From contig JAKSCC010000310.1 of NCBI GenBank assembly GCA_022360815.1, positions 39,028 to 103,027 on the forward strand: a stretch of 64,000 nucleotides of DNA. Reading direction: 5' to 3'. Below the pieces are notes generated by a model. That model ran no database searches, was not told the DNA's origin, and saw nothing but the letters and a program-made list of their open reading frames with translations. Shown here piece after piece: positions 1 to 11,177 of this stretch. Positions within the stretch are counted from its first letter, which is position 1. Each line of letters opens with the position of its first letter. This DNA is from Desulfobacterales bacterium. Its GTDB lineage: Bacteria; Desulfobacterota; Desulfobacteria; Desulfobacterales; Desulfolunaceae. Position numbers and translations under genes: made by a program.

Positions 1-759
1 GCATGGGGTTTTCAAGGTCTCCAAAACCCAGTCGTACAGGGGTCTGTGATCTTCGAATTCCAGGGTACAAAGGGAGTGGGTAATCCCCTCCAAAGCATCG
101 GAGAGGCAATGGGTAAAGTCGTACATGGGATAGATGCACCAAGCATCTCCTGTCCTGTGATGGTCGGCCTTTCGAATACGATAGATGGCTGGATCTCTCA
201 TATTCATGTTTGGAGAACCCATGTCGATTTTTGCGCGAAGTATGTGGGTTCCTTCCTCAAAATCGCCCCGTTTCATCCCCTCCAGAAGGGATACGTTTTC
301 TTCCACACTGCGATCACGGTAGGGGCTGTTTTTGCCCGGCTCGGTGAGGGTTCCACGATACGCACGGATTTCATCAGCAGGGAGACTGTCCACATAGGCT
401 TTGCCCATTTTCACCAGCTCCACAGCATACTCATAAAGGGTCTCAAAATAGTTGGAGGCGTACCGCTCTTCACCTTCCCAAGAGAAACCGAGCCAAGAGA
501 CATCCTCTTTAATGGCGTCGATGTACTCCACATCCTCTTTTTCAGGGTTGGTGTCATCAAAACGGAGGTTGCAGACCGCCCCCTCAAACTCTTGGGAGAT
601 GCCAAAATTGAGACAGATGGATTTGGCGTGACCGATATGGAGGTAACCGTTGGGTTCAGGAGGGAACCGGGTCACAATACTCTTGTGCTTTCCAGATGCC
701 AGATCCTCTTTGATAATGGTTCGTATAAAATCAACCGGTCTGTTTTCGGTTTCGCTCAT
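1..759 (-). CDS. glnS: Glutaminyl-tRNA synthetase, N-terminal part (runs off window start)
   Basis: Reverse-strand translation from ATG at 759 gives [53 protein letters not shown]; class I aaRS HIGH motif and GlnRS-type [15 protein letters not shown]. Absent from the ORF track because it is truncated. Confidence 0.93.
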   Translation of the reverse strand, partial: MSETENRPVDFIRTIIKEDLASGKHKSIVTRFPPEPNGYLHIGHAKSICLNFGISQEFEGAVCNLRFDDTNPEKEDVEYIDAIKEDVSWLGFSWEGEERYASNYFETLYEYAVELVKMGKAYVDSLPADEIRAYRGTLTEPGKNSPYRDRSVEENVSLLEGMKRGDFEEGTHILRAKIDMGSPNMNMRDPAIYRIRKADHHRTGDAWCIYPMYDFTHCLSDALEGITHSLCTLEFEDHRPLYDWVLETLKTPC

Positions 760-958
760 GCTTGGGCTCCCTCGTCTGTTTTGTCCGTCATATCCGCTTG
801 CCCGCCTGCAAAGATGCTCAGCGGGTCGTTTTTACTTCTTTTTTTAATTTTGATGGCTTTGCAAAATATACAGCGCTACGCAAAGCTGAAAGCGGTTATC
901 TCTACCACATGCAGCCTTCCAATTCAAAAACAATCAGCCATGAAAAAGGCGAAGAGAC

Positions 959-3127
959 CTATTCTACATGATCCTTTATAAACTCGCCCACCGCCCGATG
1001 CACACGCTCGCTTCCCTTGTGAAGCAATATGCCGTGTCGTTTAAAGTTAAAGAGACGATACTCTTTCTCTTCCGATGAGATGAGATTAAAAATTTTCCGG
1101 CTCCCCTTGGGATTGACCACCGGGTCTTGGGCCGATTGGATGACCAGTGCAGGAATAGAGATTTGCTCGAGTTTCGGGGCCAATTGGTCCATCAGCCGAT
1201 CGATCTCCCGCACGCCTGAGATAGGATTGCGAGTGTAGTTGATGTGAGGGTTCTCTGGTGAGTTTTCCACAAATTCTTTGCGAATGCTTTCAATACGAAA
1301 CCGCTTCATCAGTGCATTCCAGGTATCCACTGCCGGAACAAAACGCGTGGAGTAGTCTTGTAGTTTCATGGGAGGGGCCACGGCAAAAACGCCCTTCACC
1401 TTGGGCTGATTTTGCACACGCGTTGCCAAGTCAAGGGAAAGCCCCGCGCCTGTTGAGAACCCACCTAAAAAAAGGGTGTCGCACATAGTTTTCACCACAG
1501 CATACCCCTCTTCCACAGACACCACCCAATCCATCCAGGAACGCTCCGCCAAATCTTCTGGGGCTGTGCCATGCCCTCGAAGCCTCGGCGCATACACCCA
1601 ATACCCTTGCTTTTGAAGATACAGCGCCAGCTCTTTCACCTCTTCCGGGGTAGCCATATAGCCATGAATCAATAACACACCAATGCGCCGCTCATCTCCA
1701 TTGAGCAAATAAGGCTGACCAATGGCAAGGGACTTGCTTTCCCCTTCAATGGCATAGTGCAAATAGTCCTTTTCAAAATTGCGAATACTCCGGTGAAGAA
1801 GAAATCCTGAAATGCGGCGAGCAATCTGTTCGCTGCGCTCTTTGCCGATAAGCCTCAATTGGGCGACAAATTCGGTGAGGGGCTCCACCTCATTGGCCAT
1901 AACCATCAAAGGATTTTGAATCCTCAGGCTATGGAAATCCCCTTCATTGCATAACAGCTCTGCATTTCGAACAATCATCCCATCTTCATCCAACCGAACA
2001 ATTCCCTTTTCCTCGGCCAACTTAAGAATATTGGAGAACTTATCGTAGCGATCGTCTGTTAAAAGGTGGCTTTGGGGCTCTTGAAGACTGGAATGAACAT
2101 AGAATGTCTCTTGCTTTTTAAGCCAGTGGGCCATAACAAAGGCTCTGGATTTAAGGTCTTCAGGATCGATGTAGTCGCTTTCATGCTGCATGATTAAGCT
2201 GGAAAAGATGTGGTCATGATTGATCAGTGTCATACCGTATATCCGGGACATATAGTCCTGCATTAACGTGCAGGAAGCTTCTCTCAAAATATCCCGAGAG
2301 TTGATGGGATCGTCGAAATCAATGTGCTCCATGGAGGAGATGTCCCACTCCACCACCGGACTTTTCAAATAGGGCCTGACCTTAATCGGTTTTCCAAATC
2401 GAACATCCACATCCACACCATCCAGAAGCATGCTTCCTTCTGTCATCAACTCTTCAAGAGTTCGTTCAGACGGCTTTTCAACCAACTTGCCCGTAATTTT
2501 GCTAATAATCGATTCGCGGGCACGCATGGGATAGTAGGTAATATTAATAGGTACAATGGAGCTGGGCCGATCAAAGCGAACCGCCTCTTCTTCTACCTCA
2601 AAAAGCCCCAGAAGACGCTTAAACTCTTGGGGGTCACGCTCTTTGAGAAGTCTCAACCTTTCACGGTAAAACTCCGTACGCAGCCCAAGTGTCGCGGCTC
2701 CGGTATGCGGGCGATGCTTGCCTTGGTCGGCATGAATAATAAACTCTCCGTTTTCAAAAATCTTTTTATTCTTCACCATGCGACCTTCAGGAAAAATCAC
2801 CCAGTTGGCCTCTCCGGTCAGCAGAGATTTAACCATGACCTTGTCTCGGTCTGGATCGCGAGTGGAAACAGCTCCAGCCTTGCTGATATATTTTCCGACA
2901 AAGCCTTTAAACAGTGAAGCATCTGCAAGAGACCACACCGGTACACCTGTGATTTTATGGAGATGAAACGGAAGAAAAAGGGTTTCTATACGTGTGAAAT
3001 GGTTGGCGGCAAAGACAATGGAGCCGTCAGGGATATTCTCTTGATCGTGGAGATTTACGCGGGTGCGAGCCATCTCATATATGGTTTTGATGGCCAGGTC
3101 GGTGGAGTGAAAAGCGAATCGGTTCAT
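959..3127 (-). CDS. Two-domain protein: PlsC-like acyltransferase (N-term) fused to alpha/beta hydrolase (C-term)
   Basis: N-term NHFTRIE (HX4E variant of HX4D) and FPEGRM motifs; C-term LIHGYMATPEE, RLRGHG, GFSTGAG nucleophile elbow, late D (SAQDPVV) and H (RHGILLH). Confidence 0.85.
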   Translation of the reverse strand: MNRFAFHSTDLAIKTIYEMARTRVNLHDQENIPDGSIVFAANHFTRIETLFLPFHLHKITGVPVWSLADASLFKGFVGKYISKAGAVSTRDPDRDKVMVKSLLTGEANWVIFPEGRMVKNKKIFENGEFIIHADQGKHRPHTGAATLGLRTEFYRERLRLLKERDPQEFKRLLGLFEVEEEAVRFDRPSSIVPINITYYPMRARESIISKITGKLVEKPSERTLEELMTEGSMLLDGVDVDVRFGKPIKVRPYLKSPVVEWDISSMEHIDFDDPINSRDILREASCTLMQDYMSRIYGMTLINHDHIFSSLIMQHESDYIDPEDLKSRAFVMAHWLKKQETFYVHSSLQEPQSHLLTDDRYDKFSNILKLAEEKGIVRLDEDGMIVRNAELLCNEGDFHSLRIQNPLMVMANEVEPLTEFVAQLRLIGKERSEQIARRISGFLLHRSIRNFEKDYLHYAIEGESKSLAIGQPYLLNGDERRIGVLLIHGYMATPEEVKELALYLQKQGYWVYAPRLRGHGTAPEDLAERSWMDWVVSVEEGYAVVKTMCDTLFLGGFSTGAGLSLDLATRVQNQPKVKGVFAVAPPMKLQDYSTRFVPAVDTWNALMKRFRIESIRKEFVENSPENPHINYTRNPISGVREIDRLMDQLAPKLEQISIPALVIQSAQDPVVNPKGSRKIFNLISSEEKEYRLFNFKRHGILLHKGSERVHRAVGEFIKDHVE

Positions 3128-3430
3128 GAGTGTTTCTCCAGCACGTCAACTTTGTTACCCATGCATCAATTTGTCAAATTATTAAACCGCGTTTTCGTTG
3201 AAATGTCCATGCTATTGTCGTTGACAATCTCACCATCAGGGCATATCAAAGTCCATGATCTTTGGTGGCCATACAAAAAAATCGATTTGCATCACAAGGG
3301 CCTTCACCACATGAAACGTTGGCCTCGTCTCTTTTCCAGAGATGTCTAACCATCACGCTGACGCATCGACTTTTTAAAATCACCACCGAATCCTTTTGTT
3401 TCACCCTCTTTGGAGTATCAAATATCCCCC

Positions 3431-4321
3431 ATGGTTTCCTCACCCAACAGATGGCTTGGATTTGCATCGGTCTTTGCGTCAGCTCTCTTCTTCTATCTTG
3501 CAACGGCATCCCTGCGCTGGGCTCGGCTGCAAGGCGTAACCATAGACTCTGCCAACTTTGTCTTTGCTCGATTTTTTTTAGGATTTATCGTGGTTTCTGC
3601 CCTTCTCCTGATAAAACGGACACCTCTAAAAGTTGTAAGCTGGCATTATCTCTTTGGAAGAACCCTGGCCAACACCCTCGCCGTCTACTGTTTTTTCAAG
3701 GCTGTGGATCTAACCAGCGTGGCTGAGAGCAATATCCTCAACATGACATACCCCCTTTTTGTGGCCCTTTTTGGCTGGTTTACCCTTAAGGATGAACGCA
3801 ATTTTACCACCCTACTTGTGGTTGCCTTGGCCTTTACCGGTGTCGTAATGATTCTTGCTCCAGACCTTTTCCACGGCGATATTTTATCGCGTTTCAATGT
3901 TAATTCATTCTGGGGCCTTGCCTCTGGCATCAGCGCCTCGGTGGCCATTATCTACCTCAATCTTTCGCGCCGAGTACACTCCACTGAAACCACCCTTTTT
4001 TACATGTTTACCATCGGGTGCGTGGTTATCGCCTGCGTCTTCTACAAGCACCTGGTGATGCCTCAGGCCACCGATTTTATCTATCTTTTCATCTGCTCAT
4101 TTTTAAGCATTTTGGGACAGGTTACCATCACCTTTGGATTTCGATTTGTCACAGCTGTTGAAGGAAGCATCATCTCCTCTTCACGTATTCTTATGGCGGC
4201 CTTGCTGGGCCCCATTCTCGCTTCAGAGCCGGTTTTAAAGGCCACCGGCTGGGGTGGTGCCCTTCTTATTTTCGGTGGCAACGTCTATTTGGCCCTGAAG
4301 CCCACCTCTTCCAAAAAATAA
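3431..4321 (+). CDS. EamA/DMT-family permease
   Basis: About 10 hydrophobic segments, EamA-like repeats (ESNILNMTYPLFVALFGWFTLKDE; AVEGSIISSSRILMAALLGPILASEP). Confidence 0.85.
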   Translation: MVSSPNRWLGFASVFASALFFYLATASLRWARLQGVTIDSANFVFARFFLGFIVVSALLLIKRTPLKVVSWHYLFGRTLANTLAVYCFFKAVDLTSVAESNILNMTYPLFVALFGWFTLKDERNFTTLLVVALAFTGVVMILAPDLFHGDILSRFNVNSFWGLASGISASVAIIYLNLSRRVHSTETTLFYMFTIGCVVIACVFYKHLVMPQATDFIYLFICSFLSILGQVTITFGFRFVTAVEGSIISSSRILMAALLGPILASEPVLKATGWGGALLIFGGNVYLALKPTSSKK

Positions 4322-4814
4322 CGGGCTGCCCCTTATCCGTAAATAAGGGGGCATTAGATGATAACGTCATTTTGAAACTCACCGATAGCGAGCCCTCTCA
4401 ATTTGATACTTTTTCTTTGTATCGCACATCGCCCTCCTTCTCCCCCTCCAAGAGACTCATTATATATCACCATTAAATACAACGCATTACGTCTCTATAT
4501 TTGAATTTGGCCTGTATATTGCTTTTGTTTAAGGTGAAATACAAACCTGCAAAAGGTTTCCGCTATGGGGCCATGACCCAAAACATAGCCAGACCTTTTA
4601 GCAACTGCAATTCTAAGGTGAGAGCTTGCCCGTATTAGGGCACAGCGATGCCGGGTTTCTTCTCTGTTGCAACTCAGGAGAGGCGGTATCCTGACAAAAC
4701 CTAACCTTGATGAGTCGGCAATGTATTTTCCAGCAGGTAAAAAAGAGCCTTACCTTTTCTTGGGAGCATACGTTGCCGGTTTCATCAAGATGTTCAACAC
4801 ATGGAGACATCAAA

Positions 4815-5840
4815 ATGAAACGATTTATCGTTACACTATCATTCTTCTTTATCCTTTTGAGTAGCGCAGGATCCGCCCAAGCTTTCGACTTTATCGGAAA
4901 TGTGCGTGATAGACTGGGCTCAGACTTTACGTGGTCCGAGTATATCCAAACAATCAGACAATGGATTCCCGATTACATTCAAAATGTTCAAGACTATTAT
5001 AACACCCACCCAGGCACCAATTATCGCGATTATGCTGCACAGCGTAGATCGGCTATGTTATGCGATAATCGTACCTATGTGGAGATGAATGTTGAAGGCT
5101 ATGGCGAGCCTCAGCGTGTCTACTCAGGCTATGTCACCGATGGCCACACCCTGGCGGATGGTGAGCTCTATGCCAACAACTACTTGAGGCATAACCTGAC
5201 CGGTGACTGGATCTTTGACGGATCTCCGGAGATGTCGTGCGGTCGCTCGGTTGCGTATACAACCCGCTTTTCCGCCTCCATTAATGGTGTTGTTCGCGAC
5301 TTCAGAGTTAACATCACTCAGGATCTCAGCAGAAAGGACAGTTATGGCGGTTACATCATCACGGAGCAAGGAGAGTGGAGCATCGTTTACGAGAATACCG
5401 ATCCCAACCACCTTTCGGTAAATTCTCTGGGGATTCTCATGCGTCTTGTAAGCAACATGCTCACCGAGCAGCTGGGCGTCACGGTTACCCTAAATAATCA
5501 AGGCATCGAAGTTGTAGAATCCGGTACCCTTAACGACAACGCCGCATGGATGGCCGAAGTTGTACAAATCATGGGCAACTCCATCGTCGACTCCGAGTGG
5601 ATCGCTGGCACAGGTGACAATGCCAACGTCATGTACATCGATTACGACATCGTAACCGATGCCCAGACCAATGAAGAGACCATCAACCCCATCTACACCA
5701 TCACTCGATCGGTGCAGGATCGCAATAGCGTCGGTGTTCGAAACCTTCGAACTTTTACCCTCACCGAATACGGCTCTGTGGTGGGAACCTACCGATCTGC
5801 CCATGACGTTGCCATGGCGCTCATGGATCTTCGCGGATAG
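4815..5840 (+). CDS. Predicted secreted protein of unknown function
   Basis: ATG at 4815 gives Sec signal peptide MKRFIVTLSFFFILLSSAGSAQA; no family recognised. Confidence 0.75.
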   Translation: MKRFIVTLSFFFILLSSAGSAQAFDFIGNVRDRLGSDFTWSEYIQTIRQWIPDYIQNVQDYYNTHPGTNYRDYAAQRRSAMLCDNRTYVEMNVEGYGEPQRVYSGYVTDGHTLADGELYANNYLRHNLTGDWIFDGSPEMSCGRSVAYTTRFSASINGVVRDFRVNITQDLSRKDSYGGYIITEQGEWSIVYENTDPNHLSVNSLGILMRLVSNMLTEQLGVTVTLNNQGIEVVESGTLNDNAAWMAEVVQIMGNSIVDSEWIAGTGDNANVMYIDYDIVTDAQTNEETINPIYTITRSVQDRNSVGVRNLRTFTLTEYGSVVGTYRSAHDVAMALMDLRG

Positions 5841-5972
5841 CCCATAGTCCCTGAAAAGGCAGGGATATAATCAACGCGCAGGCTGACTCTTCTTTCAGTC
5901 TGCGCGTTTTTATTTGCCGTAAAAACTGAGCATTTCAGGTTAAAGCGCCCCTTTTTCTATTCGAAAAAAGGC

Positions 5973-7280
5973 CTATTCATCGTTGAGTTGAATATCTTTT
6001 CCGTCATGCACCCGTTTCATATTTCGAACCGCGCACATTTTTCCACACATGGTGCAGCTGTCCTGAAATTCAGGTTTTGAACCCTCACGGTAGGTACGGG
6101 CTTTTATCGGATCCATGGACTGGGCAAACATCTCGTCCCAATCCAAATCGGCTCGCGCTTTGCTCATGGCATTATCCCAGGCCCTGGCTCCAGGAATGTT
6201 TTTGGCAATATCTGCGGCATGCGCTGCAATACGTGTGGCAACAATACCCTCTTTCATATCGTCAAACGTAGGCAGTCGCAGGTGTTCGGCAGGGGTCACA
6301 TAACAGAGAAAATCTGCGCCATTGGCCGCTGCTATGGCCCCGCCAATCGCACTGGTAATATGATCGTAACCCGGCGCCACATCCGTGACCAAAGGCCCCA
6401 ACACATAAAAAGGCGCGCCATGGCAAAGGCGCTTTTCCATCATCATGTTGCCGGAGATCTCATTGATGGCCATATGACCGGGGCCTTCGATCATCACCTG
6501 AACATCTTGTTCCCACGCCCTTTTGGTAAGCTCTCCCAGGGTTACCAACTCTTCCACCTGTACTGCGTCTGTGGAATCATGGATGCTTCCCGGACGACAC
6601 CCATCGCCTAAGCTCAAGGTAAGATCGTATCGCGTGCAGATCTCCAGAAGGCGATCAAAGTGCTCATAAAAGGGGTTTTCAGCATCGTTTAACATCATCC
6701 AGGTGTAAAGAAGTGAACCACCACGTGAAACAATCCCCGTAAGACGCTCATTTGCCTTAATTTTTTCAGCGGTATATCGATTCAATCCAGCATGGATGGT
6801 GACAAAATCCACCCCATCTTTTGCATGGCGTTCCACCACCTTAAAAAACTGATCCACACTGATATCTTTAAGGTTTTTGTCGTAAAACCCCACGGCATCG
6901 TACATGGGAACCGTTCCCAGCATGGCCGGGCATTCAGAGAGAATACGCTGACGAAACGCCTGGGTTTTGCCAAAACAGCTAAGGTCCATGATTGCCTCGG
7001 CCTTCATGGCCACGGCCCCGCGCACCTTTTCCATCTCCACCTCAAGATCGCAGCAATCTTTGGAAATGCCAAGATTCACGTTGACCTTGGTGCGCAAGCC
7101 CTCGCCTACCCCTTCAGGATCCAGGGTGGTATGATTCTTGTTGGATGGAATAATCACACGCCCTTTGGCCATTCGCTCCATCAACGTCTCAATCGGCATC
7201 TCTTCCTTGATGGCAACGGTTTGCATCTCTTGGGTTACAATACCTTTTCGGGCCGCATTCATCTGAGTTGTAAACTGCAT
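5973..7280 (-). CDS. thiC: Phosphomethylpyrimidine synthase ThiC
   Basis: ThiC signatures ([34 protein letters not shown]-terminal [11 protein letters not shown] Fe-S motif); in thi operon. Confidence 0.97.
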   Translation of the reverse strand: MQFTTQMNAARKGIVTQEMQTVAIKEEMPIETLMERMAKGRVIIPSNKNHTTLDPEGVGEGLRTKVNVNLGISKDCCDLEVEMEKVRGAVAMKAEAIMDLSCFGKTQAFRQRILSECPAMLGTVPMYDAVGFYDKNLKDISVDQFFKVVERHAKDGVDFVTIHAGLNRYTAEKIKANERLTGIVSRGGSLLYTWMMLNDAENPFYEHFDRLLEICTRYDLTLSLGDGCRPGSIHDSTDAVQVEELVTLGELTKRAWEQDVQVMIEGPGHMAINEISGNMMMEKRLCHGAPFYVLGPLVTDVAPGYDHITSAIGGAIAAANGADFLCYVTPAEHLRLPTFDDMKEGIVATRIAAHAADIAKNIPGARAWDNAMSKARADLDWDEMFAQSMDPIKARTYREGSKPEFQDSCTMCGKMCAVRNMKRVHDGKDIQLNDE

Positions 7281-7916
7281 CTACTTTCTCTCCATAATTT
7301 TTCTTATAATATCAATCTGCTTTACAATATCCTCGGCCCCAACAACCTCTGTCACCAGGGCAATGGTCTCTGCGCCGCACGCTTTCACTTGAGCCAGGTT
7401 GTGTGTCTTGATCCCTCCGATGGCTACAAAAGGGATTTTTTCCTTTTTCACCACATACTCCAGATAGGAAAGTCCCACGGGATCGCAGACATCCATCTTG
7501 GTTTTTGTAGAAAAGATGGGGCCCACACCAATGTAGTCGGCCCCGACTTCAACGGCTTTTCGCGCTTGCTGAGGCGAATGGGTAGAAAGACCGATGATCT
7601 TCTCTTTTCCCACCAGCTCTCTTACCACCTCAACCGGAAGGTCATCTTGGCCCACATGCACGCCATCGGCATCCACAGCCAAAGCAAGATCAATATGATC
7701 GTTCACAATAAAAGAGACCCCTGCTTGCTGCGTCAGCTTTCGAATGGCCTCGCACTGGCGATACTTCTCCAGCATGGACTTCTCTTTTTCCCGGTACTGA
7801 ATCAGGGTCACCCCCGAATCAATCATCGCCTTGACCACGGAAATAGTGTCTCTTCCCCGTGAGTGTTTCTCACTCGTGATTCCATATATGTCTGCCCCGA
7901 AGACAGATCGCATCAC
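7281..7916 (-). CDS. thiE: Thiamine-phosphate synthase ThiE
   Basis: TIM-barrel TMP synthase motifs (IQYREKEKS, FIVNDHIDLALAVDADGVHVGQDDLP, FVAIGGI). Confidence 0.95.
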   Translation of the reverse strand: MMRSVFGADIYGITSEKHSRGRDTISVVKAMIDSGVTLIQYREKEKSMLEKYRQCEAIRKLTQQAGVSFIVNDHIDLALAVDADGVHVGQDDLPVEVVRELVGKEKIIGLSTHSPQQARKAVEVGADYIGVGPIFSTKTKMDVCDPVGLSYLEYVVKKEKIPFVAIGGIKTHNLAQVKACGAETIALVTEVVGAEDIVKQIDIIRKIMERK

Positions 7917-8542
7917 GCCCCCTTCGGCATTTTGCCAGCAAGAAATGTAAAGATCAGGTCTGCCTGCTTTGCTGCGGCAATTCCGACCCCGGACGAGAGC
8001 GCAGGTGAGGCGGCACTCACCTCGGTTTCGCCGTCCCCCACCACAAAGAAATCCTTGAAGATCTCCCGATTTTTAAACCGATCACTCTCACCCCAACCCG
8101 AGATACCTGAGGCAGAGACCAAAAATATCTTTTTTTTCAGGCAATACTCCGTGAGAAGCTTTTTTGATGCAACCGCATCAAAGGCCTCCACAACAGCATC
8201 ACAAGCCCCAAAAAAAGTGTCCACATTGTCCTGGATAACGGTTTCTCCATAAAAATCCAAAGAGAGCCCCGAAGTGATCGCGCAAAGATTCTCTTTAAGA
8301 GCGTCGACCTTGCTCTGCCCCACCTGACGTTCAAAAAAGAACTGCCGGTTAAGATTGGATCGCTCCACCACATCGTCATCGACAACCACCAGGTGTTTGA
8401 CACCCATGCGCACCAAATGCATGGCGCAATTGGAGCCCAGTCCGCCCGCCCCCGCAATGCCCACACGGGCTGTGATAAGCCGCTCAAGCGCCCCAGCTGA
8501 AAGCGCCCCTTTCACATGCGTTAGCATCAGTGTCTCCTCCAA
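7913..8542 (-). CDS. thiF: ThiF-like sulfur carrier adenylyltransferase
   Basis: VGIAGAGGLGSNCAMHLVRMGVKHLVVVDDDVVERSNLNRQ nucleotide-binding motif; overlaps thiE start. Confidence 0.92.
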   Translation of the reverse strand: MEETLMLTHVKGALSAGALERLITARVGIAGAGGLGSNCAMHLVRMGVKHLVVVDDDVVERSNLNRQFFFERQVGQSKVDALKENLCAITSGLSLDFYGETVIQDNVDTFFGACDAVVEAFDAVASKKLLTEYCLKKKIFLVSASGISGWGESDRFKNREIFKDFFVVGDGETEVSAASPALSSGVGIAAAKQADLIFTFLAGKMPKGA

Positions 8543-9627
8543 TCTTGATAGACGGGCTGATACCCTCGCCTATTAAGACTTTCGGCCATTTCTACCACGC
8601 TACGCCCATCAGAAATCTCAAACTGCCCGCTCCCCTCGTTCAACGTATGGCTGCCCACAGAAGTGCATGAACCCGCAGACATTCGAGTCACTCCCAAGGG
8701 GAGAATATGATTTCGAAACGACGGACTCTCCCGAGTAGAGACCGTCATGCCCACCTGAGGAAGAAAAATTCTTAAGGCGATCATCATCTGAACGATGTCA
8801 GCGTCGGTCACGTCAAAATCGGGCTTAAAGCCACCGGCATGGGGGCGCATTCGAGGAAACGAAATGCCAAGTTCCACATCAGGAAAGGTATCCAAAAGCC
8901 ACCGAGCATGAAGGGCGGTGTAAAAAGCCTCTCGTCTCCAGTTATCCAGTCCCAGAAGGCCACCGATAGTGATTCCCCGTATTCGCGCTCGAGCAGCCCT
9001 TTCAGGCGCTTCCAACCGGTAAAAAAAATTCCGCTTGGGCCCGGCCGGATGGAGGGTTTTATAAAGGGATTTGTTGTAGGTCTCCTGATAAAGGGTCAGT
9101 GTATCGGCCCCGGCATCGATAAAGCGGGCATACCCCTTTTCATCCACCGGATAGATCTCAATGCCAACCGATGTAAAATAGGTGGATAAAAGCGATATAG
9201 AATCGCCAATATAATCAGGAGTGGAAAGCGAAGGGGCTTCACCAGTCAAAAGCAAAATATGTTTTAGGCCTGTCTTCGATATGGCCCGGGCCTCAATATC
9301 CACTTCTGCCAGAGAAAGATGACGCCTTTCGATGCGATTGGATACGTTAAATCCACAATAGGCGCACTGATTGACACAATGATTCGAAATATAGATGGGG
9401 GTAAACAAAAGAATCTGTCGCCCAAAATGACGCAAGGTTTCATCGTGAGCACGCTGTGCCATCGCCTCAAGAAAAGGGGTTGCAGAGGGCGAAAGAAGGG
9501 CCGCCAGTCCCTCTTCATTGCAGAACCTGGTTGAAAGTGCCTGCGCAACCTGTGCGGCAGTGGCCGACTCAATGCGTTTAAGCGTCTCTAAAGGGCATGT
9601 CTGCTCCCAAAACTCACGAAATCCCAT
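8527..9627 (-). CDS. thiH: 2-iminoacetate synthase ThiH (radical SAM)
   Basis: [10 protein letters not shown] radical SAM motif, LLTGEAP; overlaps thiG and thiF. Start set at MGFREFW (9627). Confidence 0.95.
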   Translation of the reverse strand: MGFREFWEQTCPLETLKRIESATAAQVAQALSTRFCNEEGLAALLSPSATPFLEAMAQRAHDETLRHFGRQILLFTPIYISNHCVNQCAYCGFNVSNRIERRHLSLAEVDIEARAISKTGLKHILLLTGEAPSLSTPDYIGDSISLLSTYFTSVGIEIYPVDEKGYARFIDAGADTLTLYQETYNKSLYKTLHPAGPKRNFFYRLEAPERAARARIRGITIGGLLGLDNWRREAFYTALHARWLLDTFPDVELGISFPRMRPHAGGFKPDFDVTDADIVQMMIALRIFLPQVGMTVSTRESPSFRNHILPLGVTRMSAGSCTSVGSHTLNEGSGQFEISDGRSVVEMAESLNRRGYQPVYQDWRRH

Positions 9628-10417
9628 TGCCCCCCTCCTTTTCCCTTTCATGAAGAAACCCGGTAAGGGGAGATGACGCAGAGGCCCTCTGGCGAACCGC
9701 TCCAGCTCCGGCGAGAAACGCCTCACGGCCTGCCTTGACAGCCCTGCCAAAGGCGCGTCCCATGGCAATCGGATCATCAGAGGAGGCAATGGCTGTGTTA
9801 ACAAGACAGGCGGCTGCTCCCATCTCCATGGCCTCACACGCCTGAGACGGCTTGCCAATACCCGCATCCACGATAATGGGAATCTTGATCTCATCAATCA
9901 AAATCTGAACCATCTCACGGGTCATCAGCCCTCTGTTGGTACCAATGGGTGCGCCCAGAGGCATCACGGCAGCAGCCCCAGCATCCACAAGCCGTCTTGC
10001 ATCCATCAGGTCGGGGTTCATATAGGGAAAGACAAAAAAACCTTCTTTGGAAAGCGTTTCTGTGGCCTTTATGGTCTCCATATTATCGGGAAGCAGGTGC
10101 TTCTGATCGCTGATGGCCTCAATTTTAATCCAGTCTCCGCAACCCGATGCCCTTGCAAGCCTGGCAATACGAACGGCTTCATCGGCATTCCGTGCTCCTG
10201 AGGTGTTGGGCAGAAGGACCATTTCCGAAGGAATATGCTGCACCACATTATCGGTTTTGGATGCAAAATCCACTCGACGCAAGGCCACCGTGATCACCTC
10301 GGATCCTGAGCTGCGACATACCCCTGGAATAAATGCGTCATTGGCGTATTTTCCCGTGCCGATAAAAAGCCGACTCGTCAGCTTTCGACCTCCAATTTCA
10401 AAAGGATCTCTCTCCAT
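9614..10417 (-). CDS. thiG: Thiazole synthase ThiG
   Basis: [51 protein letters not shown]. Confidence 0.96.
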   Translation of the reverse strand: MERDPFEIGGRKLTSRLFIGTGKYANDAFIPGVCRSSGSEVITVALRRVDFASKTDNVVQHIPSEMVLLPNTSGARNADEAVRIARLARASGCGDWIKIEAISDQKHLLPDNMETIKATETLSKEGFFVFPYMNPDLMDARRLVDAGAAAVMPLGAPIGTNRGLMTREMVQILIDEIKIPIIVDAGIGKPSQACEAMEMGAAACLVNTAIASSDDPIAMGRAFGRAVKAGREAFLAGAGAVRQRASASSPLTGFLHEREKEGGNGIS

Positions 10418-10418
10418 C

Positions 10419-10628
10419 TTACGCCCCCCCTCCCACAAACCTTAAAATCTCCAGATGATCTTCTTGGGAAAGTATCACTTCATCAAATCGTGTACTCTCA
10501 ACCACCTCACCGTTTCTCTCCACCACAACAGCAGAGGGATCAAGCCCCTTGTGATGGAGATAGGTGTTCAGACTCACGCTTTTTGAAAAAAACTCAGGAA
10601 GAGATTCTTCGCGACCGTTCACAAACAT
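10419..10628 (-). CDS. thiS: Sulfur carrier protein ThiS
   Basis: 69 aa starting [11 protein letters not shown], ubiquitin-like fold sequence ending ..FVGGGA (GG tail). Confidence 0.9.
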   Translation of the reverse strand: MFVNGREESLPEFFSKSVSLNTYLHHKGLDPSAVVVERNGEVVESTRFDEVILSQEDHLEILRFVGGGA

Positions 10629-10766
10629 GGAGACACCTCCTTGGGCATGAAAATGGATTGAATGCTGAAGGAAAACTCTTGGATCAAGAGCCATGATCTG
10701 AATGAATTGATGCATCCGAAGAAAAGCGTCAGGCTCAAAAAATGGAATAGCCTTGGAAATCAGCCA

Positions 10767-10792
10767 TAAAAAAAGGCCGCCCAAGGGCCGCC
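10767..10792 (-). terminator. Intrinsic terminator, expression platform of TPP riboswitch
   Basis: GGCGGCCC-TT-GGGCGGCC-like stem (one mismatch) followed on the minus strand by a run of T (10774 to 10767), between the TPP aptamer and thiS. Confidence 0.8.
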
Positions 10793-10837
10793 TGAAAGAT
10801 AGAAACCGTTTCGCTTCTGCGCTTCGGTTTATGCGTG

Positions 10838-10926
10838 ATGTGGCTTCCCTACGGCAGTATAAACTGCATCAGGTTCAAAGGGTTGGAATCTCTCCGTCTC
10901 AGCCCCCTTCGGGGCGCCCCCAGCAA
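10838..10926 (-). promoter_or_regulatory. TPP (thi-box) riboswitch
   Basis: Minus strand: ..GGGGGCTGAGACGGAGAGATTCCAACCCTTTGAACCTGATGCAGTTTATACTGCCGTAGGGAAG: canonical CUGAGA and ACCCUUUGAACCUGAU..CUGCGUAGGGA elements upstream of thiSGHFEC. Confidence 0.95.
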
Positions 10927-11177
10927 AAAACTGAAATGTGATGATAGGTTTAACAAAGCTCAAACGAGGAGGCAATGCAAAAAAATCTCTTATTTTGATA
11001 GCCCCCCCTTTCCCCCCTATCATTATGCAAGAGCGCCCCTCCTCATTCCAGGGACAAACACACCCTTAGCGGGTTTCCCCACTGTGGCATACCCCTTGCT
11101 ACTTATGTAAAGCAACAGCGGTCAGCCCACCCAAACTTAAAGAGACCGCCTGATGACGGCAAGCAGGATGTGGCACT

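Noticed and set aside
46-981. 311-aa plus-strand ORF
   Set aside because: Antisense shadow of glnS; its reverse strand encodes clear GlnRS motifs.
4540-4590. Possible c-di-GMP-I (GEMM) riboswitch from CAAACC..GGTTTCCGCTATGGGG
   Set aside because: Lacks the conserved GACGCAAAGCC core in the right place; kept only as a structured leader.
6792-7862. 356-aa plus-strand ORF
   Set aside because: Antisense to thiC/thiE, both with unambiguous motifs.
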